NCBI GenBank assembly: GCA_024228935.1
Contig: JAAESX010000131.1
Location: 104,291 to 168,290, forward strand
Length of the DNA stretch: 64,000 nucleotides
Source of the DNA: Pseudomonadota bacterium
GTDB lineage: Bacteria; Myxococcota_A; UBA796; CAJQPC01
Direction of reading: 5' to 3'
A model generated the notes under the pieces. It worked only from the letters and a program-made list of their open reading frames with translations. It was not told the origin of the DNA and ran no database searches. This document shows, in pieces, positions 16,194-24,511 of this stretch. Made by a program: the position numbers and the translations under genes. Within the stretch, counting starts at the first letter, position 1, and each line of letters begins with the position of its first letter.

Positions 16194-19100
16194 ATGAGCC
16201 CCGAGAAGTACACCCCGAACAATCGCGTTCGCGTGGTCACGGCCGCCTCGCTGTTCGACGGGCACGACGCCGCCATCAACGTGATGCGTCGGCTCATCCA
16301 GGCGCACGGCTGCGAGGTCATCCACCTGGGCCACAACCGCTCGGTACAGCAGGTCGTGAAGGCCGCCATCGACGAGGACGCCCAGGCCATCGCGCTGAGC
16401 TCGTACCAGGGCGGGCACATCGAGTACTTCAAGTACATGCGGGACCTGCTGGTCGAGGCCGGCCACGGGCACGTGAAGATCTTCGGCGGCGGCGGCGGCG
16501 TCATCGTGCCGCGCGAGGTCCGAGACCTGCACGACTACGGCATCACGCGCATCTATTCTCCCGAGGACGGCCGTCGCATGGGCCTCGTGGGCATGATCTC
16601 GGACCTGGTCCGGACCGCCGACTTCCAGGTCACCGAGCACGACGTCGCTGGCCTGCCGCGACTCATCACGCTGTGCGAGCGGGAGATCGACCAGCCCGGC
16701 ACGATGGATCCCGCTGTCCGGCAGCGACTCGATGACGCCAAGACCGCCAAGATCCCGGTCCTCGGCATCACGGGCACCGGCGGCGCCGGAAAGTCCAGCT
16801 TCACCGACGAGCTGGTGCTGCGGTACCTGCGGGACCAGACGTCCGACCGGGTCGCCATCCTGTCCGTTGACCCCACGCGCAAGCGGACCGGCGGCGCTCT
16901 GCTCGGCGACCGCATCCGGATGAACGCCATCCACGGCGACCGGTGCTTCATGCGCAGCCTCGCCACCCGCGACTCCGGGGGCGAGCTGTCCGCCGCGACC
17001 TCAGACGCCATCGCCGCCTGCAAGGCCGAAGGCGTCGACCTCATCATCGTGGAGACCAGCGGCATCGGGCAGGGCGACAGCTCGATCATGGAGCTCTCCG
17101 ACGTCTCCATCTACGTGATGACGCCCGAGTACGGCGCCGCGACCCAGCTCGAGAAGATCGACATGCTCGACTTCGCCGACCTGGTCGTGGTCAACAAGTT
17201 CGAGCGCCGCGGAGCCCAGGACGCGCTGCGGGACGTGCGCAAGCAGGTCAAGCGCAACCGCGAGCTGTTCACGACGCCCGACGAGGAACTGGCGGTCTTC
17301 GGCACCATCGCCGCCCAGTTCAACGACCCCGGCGTCAACGCGGCCTACGCGCACCTGCTGACCGCACTCAACGACCGGACCGGACGCGAGCTCACCACCG
17401 ATCTGGTCGGGGAGCGCGCCTCGGAGAAGCTCTCGAGCCTCATCCCCGGCGGACGCCAGGACTACCTGGGCCGCATCGCCGGCACGGTCCGTGGCTACCA
17501 CTCGTGGGCCGGCGAGCAGGTGTCTCTCGCTCGCAAGCGGGATGCCCTCGTCCGAGCCGCCGACCAGCTCGGGCACGAGCCGGCCGTCGCCGAGCTCCTT
17601 CGGACCGAGGCCGCGGCCATCCGCCTCGACCCCAAGGCCGAGGACCTGCTCGCCGACTGGCCTGACACCGTCGAGCAGTACAGCGGAGACGAGTTCGTCT
17701 ACACGGTCCGAGGTCGGGAGATCCGCCAGCCCCTCGTGCACGAGAGCCTGGCCCGCCAGAAGATCAAGCGGGTCGCCCTGCCGCGGTTCCAGGACGTCGG
17801 CGAGATCCTGCGGTTCACGCTCGCGGAGAACCTGCCCGGCCGGTTCCCGTACACCGCCGGCGTGTTCCCCCTGAAGCGCCTCGGCGAGCTGCCCAAGCGC
17901 ATGTTCGCCGGCGAGGGCGGCCCCGCTCGGACCAACGCTCGCTTCCACTACCTGTGCAAGGGCGAGCCGACCCATCGCCTGTCCACGGCGTTCGACAGCG
18001 TCACGCTCTACGGCGAGGACCCCGCGGTCCGGCCCGACATCTACGGCAAGGTCGGCGAGTCGGGCGTCTCGGTGCCCCACCTCGACGACATGAAGGTGCT
18101 GTACGGCGGCTTCGATCTGTGCGCGCCGACGACCAGCGTCAGCATGACCATCAACGGCCCCGCGCCCATCCTGCTGGCCATGTACCTGAACACGGCCATC
18201 GACCAGGCGATCGCGAACGGCTCGACCCGCGAGCAGGCCCTGGCCACCGTCCGCGGCACCGTCCAGGCCGACATCCTGAAGGAGGATCAGGCCCAGAACA
18301 CCTGCATCTTCTCGACCGAGTTCGCCCTGAAGATGCAGGGCGACATCCAGCAGTGGTTCATCGAGAACGGCGTCCGGAACTACTACTCGGTGAGCATCAG
18401 CGGCTACCACATCGCCGAGGCCGGAGCGAACCCCATCAGCCAGCTGGCGTTCACGCTCGCCAACGGCTTCACGTTCGTCGAGGCCTACCTGGCCCGCGGC
18501 ATGGACATCGACGCGTTCGCGCCGAACCTGTCCTTCTTCTTCAGCAACGGGATGGACCCCGAGTACACGGTCATCGGCCGGGTCGCTCGCCGCATCTGGG
18601 CCGTCGCCATGCGGGACCGGTACGGGGCCGGGAGCCGCTCGCAGAAGCTGAAGTACCACATCCAGACGTCCGGTCGTTCGCTGCACGCGCGCGAGATCCA
18701 GTTCAACGACATCCGCACCACGCTGCAGGCCCTGCTCGCGCTCTACGACAACTGCAACAGCTTGCACACCAACGCCTACGACGAGGCCGTCACGACCCCC
18801 ACCGAGGAGTCCGTGCGCCGCGCGATGGCCATCCAGCTCATCCTCGGCAAGGAGTTCGGGCTCCTGATGAACGAGAACGCGCTGCAGGGCTCGTTCATCG
18901 TCGACGAGCTCACCGATCTGGTCGAGGAGGCCGTGCTCGTCGAGTTCGAGCGGCTGAACGACCGCGGCGGCGTCCTGGGCGCCATGGAGCGCCAGTACCA
19001 GCGCGGGAAGATCCAGGAGGAGTCGCTCTACTACGAGCACCAGAAGCACTCCGGCGAGCTGCCCCTGATCGGCATCAACACCTTCCAGGACCCCACCACG

Positions 19101-19361
19101 ATGGGGGACGACTGGGAGCCGCCCGAGCCCGAGCTGCGCCGCGCCACGTACGAGGAGAAGACCTCGCAGATCGACTCGGTCGCGGCCTTCCAGGAGGCTC
19201 ACGCGGACGAGGCGCCGGCGGCACTGGCTCGCTTGCGCCGGGTCGCGCTGTCCGGCGGGAACATCTTCGCCGAGCTGATGGACACGGTCCGGGTCGCGTC
19301 GCTCGGACAGATCACGGCGGCGCTGTACGACGTCGGTGGTCAGTACCGGCGCAACCTCTAG
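16194..19361 (+). CDS. icmF: fused isobutyryl-CoA mutase (B12-binding, G-protein and mutase domains)
   Basis: 1055 residues in the order diagnostic of IcmF. An N-terminal cobalamin domain has 'LFDGHDAAIN' (DxH lower-ligand motif, D22-H24) and 'LGHNRSV'. A MeaB-like GTPase chaperone domain has P-loop 'GTGGAGKSSF' near residue 195 and 'DPTRKRTGGALLGDRIRMN'. A large C-terminal TIM-barrel mutase has 'TNARFHYLCKGEPTHRLSTA' and 'DLCAPTTSVSMTINGPAP'. It interconverts isobutyryl-CoA and butyryl-CoA with adenosylcobalamin, feeding branched-chain amino-acid or fatty-acid metabolism. The encoded G domain repairs the cofactor. A hairpin hides the ribosome site. The B12 synthesis gene cobS is at 51157. 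Confidence 0.97.
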   Translation: MSPEKYTPNNRVRVVTAASLFDGHDAAINVMRRLIQAHGCEVIHLGHNRSVQQVVKAAIDEDAQAIALSSYQGGHIEYFKYMRDLLVEAGHGHVKIFGGGGGVIVPREVRDLHDYGITRIYSPEDGRRMGLVGMISDLVRTADFQVTEHDVAGLPRLITLCEREIDQPGTMDPAVRQRLDDAKTAKIPVLGITGTGGAGKSSFTDELVLRYLRDQTSDRVAILSVDPTRKRTGGALLGDRIRMNAIHGDRCFMRSLATRDSGGELSAATSDAIAACKAEGVDLIIVETSGIGQGDSSIMELSDVSIYVMTPEYGAATQLEKIDMLDFADLVVVNKFERRGAQDALRDVRKQVKRNRELFTTPDEELAVFGTIAAQFNDPGVNAAYAHLLTALNDRTGRELTTDLVGERASEKLSSLIPGGRQDYLGRIAGTVRGYHSWAGEQVSLARKRDALVRAADQLGHEPAVAELLRTEAAAIRLDPKAEDLLADWPDTVEQYSGDEFVYTVRGREIRQPLVHESLARQKIKRVALPRFQDVGEILRFTLAENLPGRFPYTAGVFPLKRLGELPKRMFAGEGGPARTNARFHYLCKGEPTHRLSTAFDSVTLYGEDPAVRPDIYGKVGESGVSVPHLDDMKVLYGGFDLCAPTTSVSMTINGPAPILLAMYLNTAIDQAIANGSTREQALATVRGTVQADILKEDQAQNTCIFSTEFALKMQGDIQQWFIENGVRNYYSVSISGYHIAEAGANPISQLAFTLANGFTFVEAYLARGMDIDAFAPNLSFFFSNGMDPEYTVIGRVARRIWAVAMRDRYGAGSRSQKLKYHIQTSGRSLHAREIQFNDIRTTLQALLALYDNCNSLHTNAYDEAVTTPTEESVRRAMAIQLILGKEFGLLMNENALQGSFIVDELTDLVEEAVLVEFERLNDRGGVLGAMERQYQRGKIQEESLYYEHQKHSGELPLIGINTFQDPTTMGDDWEPPEPELRRATYEEKTSQIDSVAAFQEAHADEAPAALARLRRVALSGGNIFAELMDTVRVASLGQITAALYDVGGQYRRNL

Positions 19362-19362
19362 G

Positions 19363-19368
19363 TACCAT
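19363..19368 (+). promoter_or_regulatory. candidate -10 box TACCAT before the pseudokinase gene
   Basis: TACCAT lies 5 nt before the GTG at 19374, directly after the icmF stop. It fits the leaderless pattern seen elsewhere in the window but could be chance. Confidence 0.3.
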
Positions 19369-19373
19369 CGGGC

Positions 19374-20558
19374 GTGGCTTCCATCGGTGAGCGGGTCGGA
19401 CCCTTCCGGCTTGTCGGACGCGTGGAACAGCTCGGTTCCATCGAGCTGTGGGAAGCCCAGCGCGACGACGGCAGCCTGAAGGAGCCCCAGCGGGTCCACG
19501 TCCGGCTCCTCGCCGCGGCCGACGACCTGGACGCCGCCCGCTATCTGCGCGGGGAATACGAGGCGCTGCGGCGGGTGGACGACCCCCGGATCCCGGGCCT
19601 GGTCGGCTTCTTCGCGGGCCAGGGCGCGCTCATCCTGCGCCACGTCGAAGGGGTCCATCTGGGGCGCATCGTCGAGGCCGCTCGCCGTGGCTTCATCGAG
19701 CTGGACCCGCCGACCGCGCTCGACATCACGCTCGAGGTCGCGCACGCCCTCCGCATCGCGCACAGCATCCTGCTCGACGACGGCGCCCGCATCGTGCACG
19801 GCTGGCTCCGCCCGGATCGGGTGTGGATCGACGGCGCGGGCGAAGTGCACGTGCACGGCCTGGGCGCGGTCTGCGAGCGGATCGACCCACGGTACTTCCC
19901 GCCCGAGCAGCAGCAGGGGCTGGCCGCCTCGATGCACTCGGACCAGTTCCTGATCGGTCTCCTGCTGTTCGAGCTGCTGACCCACACGCCGCTCTACGAG
20001 CTCCAGGAAGACGGCGCCGCGACCGCCGACGTGGAGGCCCGACTCGCCCGCCTCGAGTCCTTCTCCCCACCGGCCGTTCGGTTCCTGCGCAAGGTCCTGG
20101 CGGCCTCGCCGGCCGATCGGTACCGGGTTGACCGGGAGTTCCTGAAGGCGCTGCACGGCCTGCACCGTGAGGTCGGCGGGACCAGCATGCGGCACGAGCT
20201 CTACGACCGGGTCCGACTCCACCTGTCCGAGCTCGTCGACCCGATGGATGTGCCGGTCGGCTTCCATCTCGTGGCCGACGCGTCCGGCGAGCGCACCGTC
20301 GCGGCCGAGGTGAAGGAGCGGCTCCGCGACAACCTCGACATGACCCAGCCGCCGGTGCTCCTGGGGGACCAGGTCGACGCGCCGCTCCTGGGCGAGGACT
20401 CGCGCAACGAGCGCATCGATCAGGTCGCCCCACCCCCGCCGGTCGAGGCCGCCGCTCCGTCTCCAGGGGGCTCGACCCTGGGTGAGTGGACCGTGCTGCT
20501 GGCGTGCCTGTTGTTCGTCGTCGTCCTCATGTTCTTCATCACGCGGATGTTCTTGTGA
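19374..20558 (+). CDS. catalytically dead protein-kinase-like membrane protein
   Basis: 394 residues. About residues 8-270 follow the Hanks kinase fold, but catalytic residues are lost. The catalytic-loop HRDLKPxN becomes 'HGWLRPDRVW', the DFG position reads 'HGLGAV', and the beta-3 Lys region reads 'RVHVRLL'. Later landmarks remain, such as 'YFPPEQQQG' in place of the APE region and a 'HSDQFLIGLLLFELLT' helix. A Pro-rich linker (APPPPP) leads to one C-terminal membrane segment (about 370-390), so the domain is cytoplasmic and tail-anchored. Likely a scaffold or allosteric partner. It starts 12 nt after icmF and is followed closely by the hydrolase gene. Confidence 0.8.
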   Translation: MASIGERVGPFRLVGRVEQLGSIELWEAQRDDGSLKEPQRVHVRLLAAADDLDAARYLRGEYEALRRVDDPRIPGLVGFFAGQGALILRHVEGVHLGRIVEAARRGFIELDPPTALDITLEVAHALRIAHSILLDDGARIVHGWLRPDRVWIDGAGEVHVHGLGAVCERIDPRYFPPEQQQGLAASMHSDQFLIGLLLFELLTHTPLYELQEDGAATADVEARLARLESFSPPAVRFLRKVLAASPADRYRVDREFLKALHGLHREVGGTSMRHELYDRVRLHLSELVDPMDVPVGFHLVADASGERTVAAEVKERLRDNLDMTQPPVLLGDQVDAPLLGEDSRNERIDQVAPPPPVEAAAPSPGGSTLGEWTVLLACLLFVVVLMFFITRMFL

Positions 20559-20568
20559 GCGGAGTCCT

Positions 20569-21333
20569 GTGAGGGGTCCCGTGATCCGTCGGCTGCCAGT
20601 CCGCACGCCGACGCTCCCGCCAGCGACCCACACCAACTGCTACGTGCTGGACGGCGTGACGGTGGTCGACCCGGCCTCGCCGTTCCGGGACGAGCAGGAC
20701 CGACTGGTCGCCGACCTCGACGGGCTGCCGCTCGAGCGTATCGTGCTGACACATCACCACCTCGATCACGTCGGCGGCGCCTCGGATCTCGCCCGGCGGC
20801 GGTCGCTCCCGATCTACGCCCACGCGGTGACCCAGGCGCTCTGCCCGGACATCGAGTTCGCCGGCACCCTCGACGAGGGCGACACGCTGCACGGCTGGGA
20901 CGTGTTGTTCACGCCGGGTCACGCCCCCGGGCACGTGTGCTTCCGGAAGCAGGACCAGCTGGTCGTCGGGGACATGGTCGCGAGCGAGGGGACCATCGTG
21001 CTCGAGCCGAACGAGGGCAGCCTGCGCGACTACCTGGCCTCTCTGGAGCGCCTGCTCGACCTCGGCGAGCATACCGTGCATCCGGCGCACGGCGAGCCCA
21101 TCCGCGAGACGAAGTTCCGGGACTACATCACGCATCGACACGCCCGCACGGACCAGATCCGGGCAGCGCTCCGGCAGGTGAATACACCGCTTGAGATCGT
21201 CGAACTCGTCTATGCGGACACGATCCCCCGGTTCGTGTACCCGCTGGCCGCGCGCCAGGTCGTCTGCCACCTGACGTGGCTGAGCGAGGAGGGCGAGGCG
21301 ACACGAGACGGGGACCACTGGAGAGCGACATGA
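20569..21333 (+). CDS. metallo-beta-lactamase-fold hydrolase
   Basis: About 254 residues. The zinc motif 'LTHHHLDHVGG' (HxHxDH), then 'TPGHAPGHV', the bridging Asp in 'LVVGDMVASEGTIVL', and the final His in 'VHPAHGEP' make a complete two-metal site. The C-terminal helical part resembles the glyoxalase II/LACTB2 type, which acts on thioesters, nucleic acids or lactones. GTG 20569 is used; GTG 20581 with an upstream GAGGGG is an alternative that shortens the protein by four residues. The stop overlaps the ATG of the next gene (ATGA), so translation is coupled. Confidence 0.92.
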   Translation: MRGPVIRRLPVRTPTLPPATHTNCYVLDGVTVVDPASPFRDEQDRLVADLDGLPLERIVLTHHHLDHVGGASDLARRRSLPIYAHAVTQALCPDIEFAGTLDEGDTLHGWDVLFTPGHAPGHVCFRKQDQLVVGDMVASEGTIVLEPNEGSLRDYLASLERLLDLGEHTVHPAHGEPIRETKFRDYITHRHARTDQIRAALRQVNTPLEIVELVYADTIPRFVYPLAARQVVCHLTWLSEEGEATRDGDHWRAT

Positions 21334-21815
21334 GCGGTGACACACCGGACGAGAACGTCCACCCGGACCAGGACGACGCGGCGCCCAAGGGGCCCGCAGA
21401 CCGCATCGCAGACGACGTGGGGCGTGGCCTGGCCGGCCTCGGCAAGCTGGCCAGTGGCATCGCCGGCAAGGTCCTCGGTCCGGGGGTCGACATCGCCCGG
21501 GAGCCCGAGCGCACCGTGGTCACGCCCGAGGTCGACGCGGCCATCGAGAAGACCGGCGAGATCGTCGGGCACTGGCTCCGCTCGGCCGGTGACGCCCTGA
21601 AGGACCACCCGGCCGATCCCGGTGTGGCGATCGACGAGGCGCTCAAGACGGCCGAGGAGAAGCCCAAGTCGACGACCGCGGACGAGGCGGGCTGGTCCCC
21701 GCTGGTCCAGGGCGTGAAGGTGTTCGGTCAGGGGCTCTCGACCGTGGCCGGCGAGGTCTTCGACGTGCTGGCCGACGGAGCCTCGCGCACGCCGCAGGGG
21801 TCGGGCGAGGAGTGA
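21330..21815 (+). CDS. small acidic protein of unknown function
   Basis: 161 residues, acidic at the N-terminus (EN...DQDDAAP), then an amphipathic Gly/Ala-rich middle ('GLAGLGKLASGIAGKVLGPG') and helical sequence to the end. There is no signal peptide and no clear membrane span, although the Gly-rich segment could touch a membrane. It resembles generic phasin- or spacer-type helical proteins, but I cannot assign a family. ATGA overlap with the hydrolase gene upstream and GTGA overlap with bioD downstream place it firmly in this operon. Confidence 0.75.
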   Translation: MSGDTPDENVHPDQDDAAPKGPADRIADDVGRGLAGLGKLASGIAGKVLGPGVDIAREPERTVVTPEVDAAIEKTGEIVGHWLRSAGDALKDHPADPGVAIDEALKTAEEKPKSTTADEAGWSPLVQGVKVFGQGLSTVAGEVFDVLADGASRTPQGSGEE

Positions 21816-22378
21816 TCCCGCCGCGGGTCTTCGTCACCGGAACCGACACGGACGTGGGCAAGACCGTCGTCTCGGCGGCCATCTGCGCCGCGGACGGACG
21901 GGTGGGGCTCAAGCCCATCGCGTCGGGTGTGACCGGCGGGCCCCAGGACGACGCGCCTCGCATCGGGTCGCCGCGGTCCCCGTTTTCGTACGAGAAGCCG
22001 GTCTCGCCCCATCGCGCGGCGCCGGACGAGATCCAGCTCGATGCGGTCCTGGCGTGGATCGACGAGCACGCCGCGCCGCGGATGCTGGTCGAGGGTGTGG
22101 GCGGCTGGCGCGTGCCCATCTCGTGGTCGTTCGGCGTCCCGGAGCTCGCGCGGGCCCTGGGGTTTCCGGTGCTCGTCGTCGCCGCCGACCGGCTGGGCGC
22201 GCTGAACCATACGCTCCTGACCGTGGACGCGATCCGACGAGATGGGCTCGAGGTGTGCGGGGTCGTGCTGAACGACGCGCACCGGGCCTCGGTGCCGACG
22301 AACCTCGATGACCTGCGCCGCCTGCTGGACGTGCCCGTCGGGACCTTCGCTCACGCCGGTCGCGAGATCGTCTGGTGA
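21812..22378 (+). CDS. bioD: dethiobiotin synthetase
   Basis: 188 residues, slightly shorter than the usual 220 or so. The family P-loop 'VTGTDTDVGKTVVSAAIC' is at the N-terminus. 'GLKPIASGV' carries the substrate-binding Lys, 'MLVEGVGGWRVPIS' is the VEGxGG motif, and 'VVAADRLGALNHTLLT' follows the family pattern. It closes the ureido ring of biotin from diaminopelargonic acid, CO2 and ATP. No other biotin gene is nearby, so the biotin genes are scattered. Starts at GTG 21812 overlapping the previous TGA and ends overlapping the next GTG. Confidence 0.93.
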   Translation: MIPPRVFVTGTDTDVGKTVVSAAICAADGRVGLKPIASGVTGGPQDDAPRIGSPRSPFSYEKPVSPHRAAPDEIQLDAVLAWIDEHAAPRMLVEGVGGWRVPISWSFGVPELARALGFPVLVVAADRLGALNHTLLTVDAIRRDGLEVCGVVLNDAHRASVPTNLDDLRRLLDVPVGTFAHAGREIVW

Positions 22379-24078
22379 GCGACCTCCCCGCGCTGCTGCA
22401 GTCGGTCTCGGCCGCCCGCGACGCTGGGGATGCGGTGCGCGAGGAGACCGCCATCGGCTCGCTCCACCGGGCCCTGCGCGAGGATCCGCCGGATGACCCG
22501 CTGATGGCGTCGAGCTGTCTGCCGTACGTGATCGACGAGGAGCTGCGCGAGATCCTGCAGCCGGTGGCGGCCCAGGCCCAGCCTCGGTCGGCCCGGGCCA
22601 AGGCGGTCGTGACCGATGCCCGAGGGCAGGGCAGCGTCATCGAGGTGGTCGTCGAGCTCTCGCCCGGTGGACGCGGCGTCTGGACCGTCCAGCCGTGCGC
22701 CCAGGAGACGCTCCTGGCCGCCCAGCTCGCTGTCGCCGCGGCGCTGGGTCCGGACGGCTCGCGCTACGGCGTCCGCTGGCAGGTCGCCGGGCCCGCCCAG
22801 AGACTCCGGGGAGCCAGCCTCGGCCTGGCCCTGGCCATCGCCGCCCGGGCCGCCCACATGGGTCGTGCCGTTCCGCCCGAGCGCGCGTGGACCGGGGCCG
22901 TCGAGCTGGACGGACGCGTCGCCGACGTCGCGGGGATCCCCGCCAAGGCTCGCGCCGCTGCGGCTTCTTCGGTCGTACTCACCGTGCCCGCGGGTCAGGG
23001 GGCGGGTGGCCTGGCCGAGGTCGCCACGCTCGAGGCCGCGGTCGCTGAGCTGTTCCCCGTCGCGCCCCCGACGCGTCGGCCTCCGTACGAGCTCGGGCTC
23101 TTGCTGCTCGCGCCGCTCCTCGGCTGGCTCGGCGCTCTGGACTTCGCCGAGATCGGCCTGCGCTCGGTCATGGTCCGCGCGCTGCACGGGGCGCTCCCCG
23201 CGGACGACACGGTCATCGTCGGCCTGCCTCCCGACGCCGACAGGCAGGCGCTCCGCGGGGCGTACTCGCGGGTGTTCTGGGAGCTCGCGGACGCTGGCGC
23301 CACGGCCATCGTCGTCGACGTGCTGCTGCTGGCGGAGACGAAGCACGACGCCGCGCTCGCCCTGACGATCCACGAGCTGCCCATCCCCGTCATCGCGCCG
23401 CTGCGGGTCGAGGACGGCGGCGTCCAGAAGCCGCCGCCCGTCTTGTCGAACGCCCTGGTCCTCGGCGCGACCGAGTTCGAGCGCGATCTGGTGTTCGGCA
23501 AGGTCCGCCGGGCGCCGGTCCAGCTGGCCGACGGCGACGCCTGGCACCTGGCGGTCCTCGGCCTCGCCGCGCACCTGGGCGCCACCCCCGATCTGCACGA
23601 CACCACCTTGTCGATCGGGGTGACGCGGAACCCCGTCCGCGAGGGCCGCCTCTACCTCGCGCCGGTCGAGCCCAGCCCGCGCATCGAGTGGGAGGGGCCG
23701 TACGACGCCGCGCGCGGCCGGGTCGCGTTCATCGGGCAGCTCGAGGGCCGGACCGACCGGCTGCGGACCTCGCTCGGAGACCGCCAGGGGGTCGAGCTGC
23801 ACGCCGGGCTGCTCGAGGCCCTGGCCCGTCAGGGCGCGCTGCGTCTCGGGAGCCCGGCCTGGGACGCGCTCGCGGCGCTGCTCGCGGGGCTGGGGACCGC
23901 CGCGGCGGCTTGGAGACTGGTCGGGTGGACCCGCTACCTGTCGCTGCTCGTCGGCGCGACGGTGCTCGCGATCCTGCTCGGAATCGCGGCCAGCGGCACG
24001 CTCCCGGCGCTGTTGCCGACGGTGCTCGCGACGGGCGTCGGGTTGTACGTCGGTCGTCGGGTCGCGCGCGTCAGCTGA
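22375..24078 (+). CDS. Lon-protease-like domain fused to a CHASE2 sensor, membrane protein
   Basis: 567 residues. Residues about 75-230 look like the proteolytic domain of Lon (S16 fold): 'GASLGLALAIAARAA' gives the nucleophile Ser148, 'TGAVELDGRVADVAGIPAK' gives Lys191. The Ser-Lys spacing is 43, the same as Ser679-Lys722 in E. coli Lon. A membrane segment (about 238-256) precedes a CHASE2-type extracytoplasmic domain (about 257-480: 'ADAGATAIVVDVLLLAE', 'GRVAFIGQLEG', 'GVELHAGLLEALA'). Three membrane segments end the protein. No AAA+ ATPase part is present. A sensor coupled to a cytoplasmic protease is inferred. The first gene-coupling base set is GTGA with bioD; its 3' end overlaps a convergent gene by 8 bases. 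Confidence 0.75.
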   Translation: MSDLPALLQSVSAARDAGDAVREETAIGSLHRALREDPPDDPLMASSCLPYVIDEELREILQPVAAQAQPRSARAKAVVTDARGQGSVIEVVVELSPGGRGVWTVQPCAQETLLAAQLAVAAALGPDGSRYGVRWQVAGPAQRLRGASLGLALAIAARAAHMGRAVPPERAWTGAVELDGRVADVAGIPAKARAAAASSVVLTVPAGQGAGGLAEVATLEAAVAELFPVAPPTRRPPYELGLLLLAPLLGWLGALDFAEIGLRSVMVRALHGALPADDTVIVGLPPDADRQALRGAYSRVFWELADAGATAIVVDVLLLAETKHDAALALTIHELPIPVIAPLRVEDGGVQKPPPVLSNALVLGATEFERDLVFGKVRRAPVQLADGDAWHLAVLGLAAHLGATPDLHDTTLSIGVTRNPVREGRLYLAPVEPSPRIEWEGPYDAARGRVAFIGQLEGRTDRLRTSLGDRQGVELHAGLLEALARQGALRLGSPAWDALAALLAGLGTAAAAWRLVGWTRYLSLLVGATVLAILLGIAASGTLPALLPTVLATGVGLYVGRRVARVS

Positions 24079-24511
24079 GCATCCACTCCTGGCCGTTCTC
24101 GTCGACGACCACCAGCTCCTGGGGCGCCTCGAGTGAGAACAGGGGCACGCGCAGTCCGGGCTGGACGACCACGCCCAGCACGCTGAGCGGACCGGGGCCC
24201 TCCAGCAGCTCGACGTAGACCTCGCCGATGGCCGAGATCCCGATGCGGACGCGCCAGGGGCCACCCCGGTACTCGGCCGGGAGGACGCGCGCGTCGGTGT
24301 CCGCGGCCAGGCGCGCCTCGTCCTGCTCGACCGCCTCGTCGTCCTCTTCGGCGTGCAGGCCCTCGCGGAACTCGGACTCGGCCAGCGAGTCGGGCATCCA
24401 GGCGCGCAGGTCAGCAGCCGCCTGCGCGAAGTGCGCGAGCAGGACGGCCTCGGCGCCGTGGTCGGCGGCGGTGTTCGGGTCGGACAGCGACTCGTAGATG
24501 GCGCGGCTCAT
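24071..24511 (-). CDS. acidic protein of unknown function coupled to the sigma-like gene
   Basis: 146 residues. The N-terminal half is helical and acidic ('HAEEDDEAVEQDEARL'); the C-terminal half (about 80-146) is beta-rich ('VRIGISAIGEVYVELLEG', 'LVVVDENGQEWMLS'). There is no signal peptide or membrane segment and no zinc-type Cys/His pattern. Its ATG overlaps the stop of the upstream sigma-like regulator (ATGA), so a partner or antagonist of that protein is a reasonable guess. Family not recognised. Confidence 0.75.
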   Translation of the reverse strand: MSRAIYESLSDPNTAADHGAEAVLLAHFAQAAADLRAWMPDSLAESEFREGLHAEEDDEAVEQDEARLAADTDARVLPAEYRGGPWRVRIGISAIGEVYVELLEGPGPLSVLGVVVQPGLRVPLFSLEAPQELVVVDENGQEWMLS

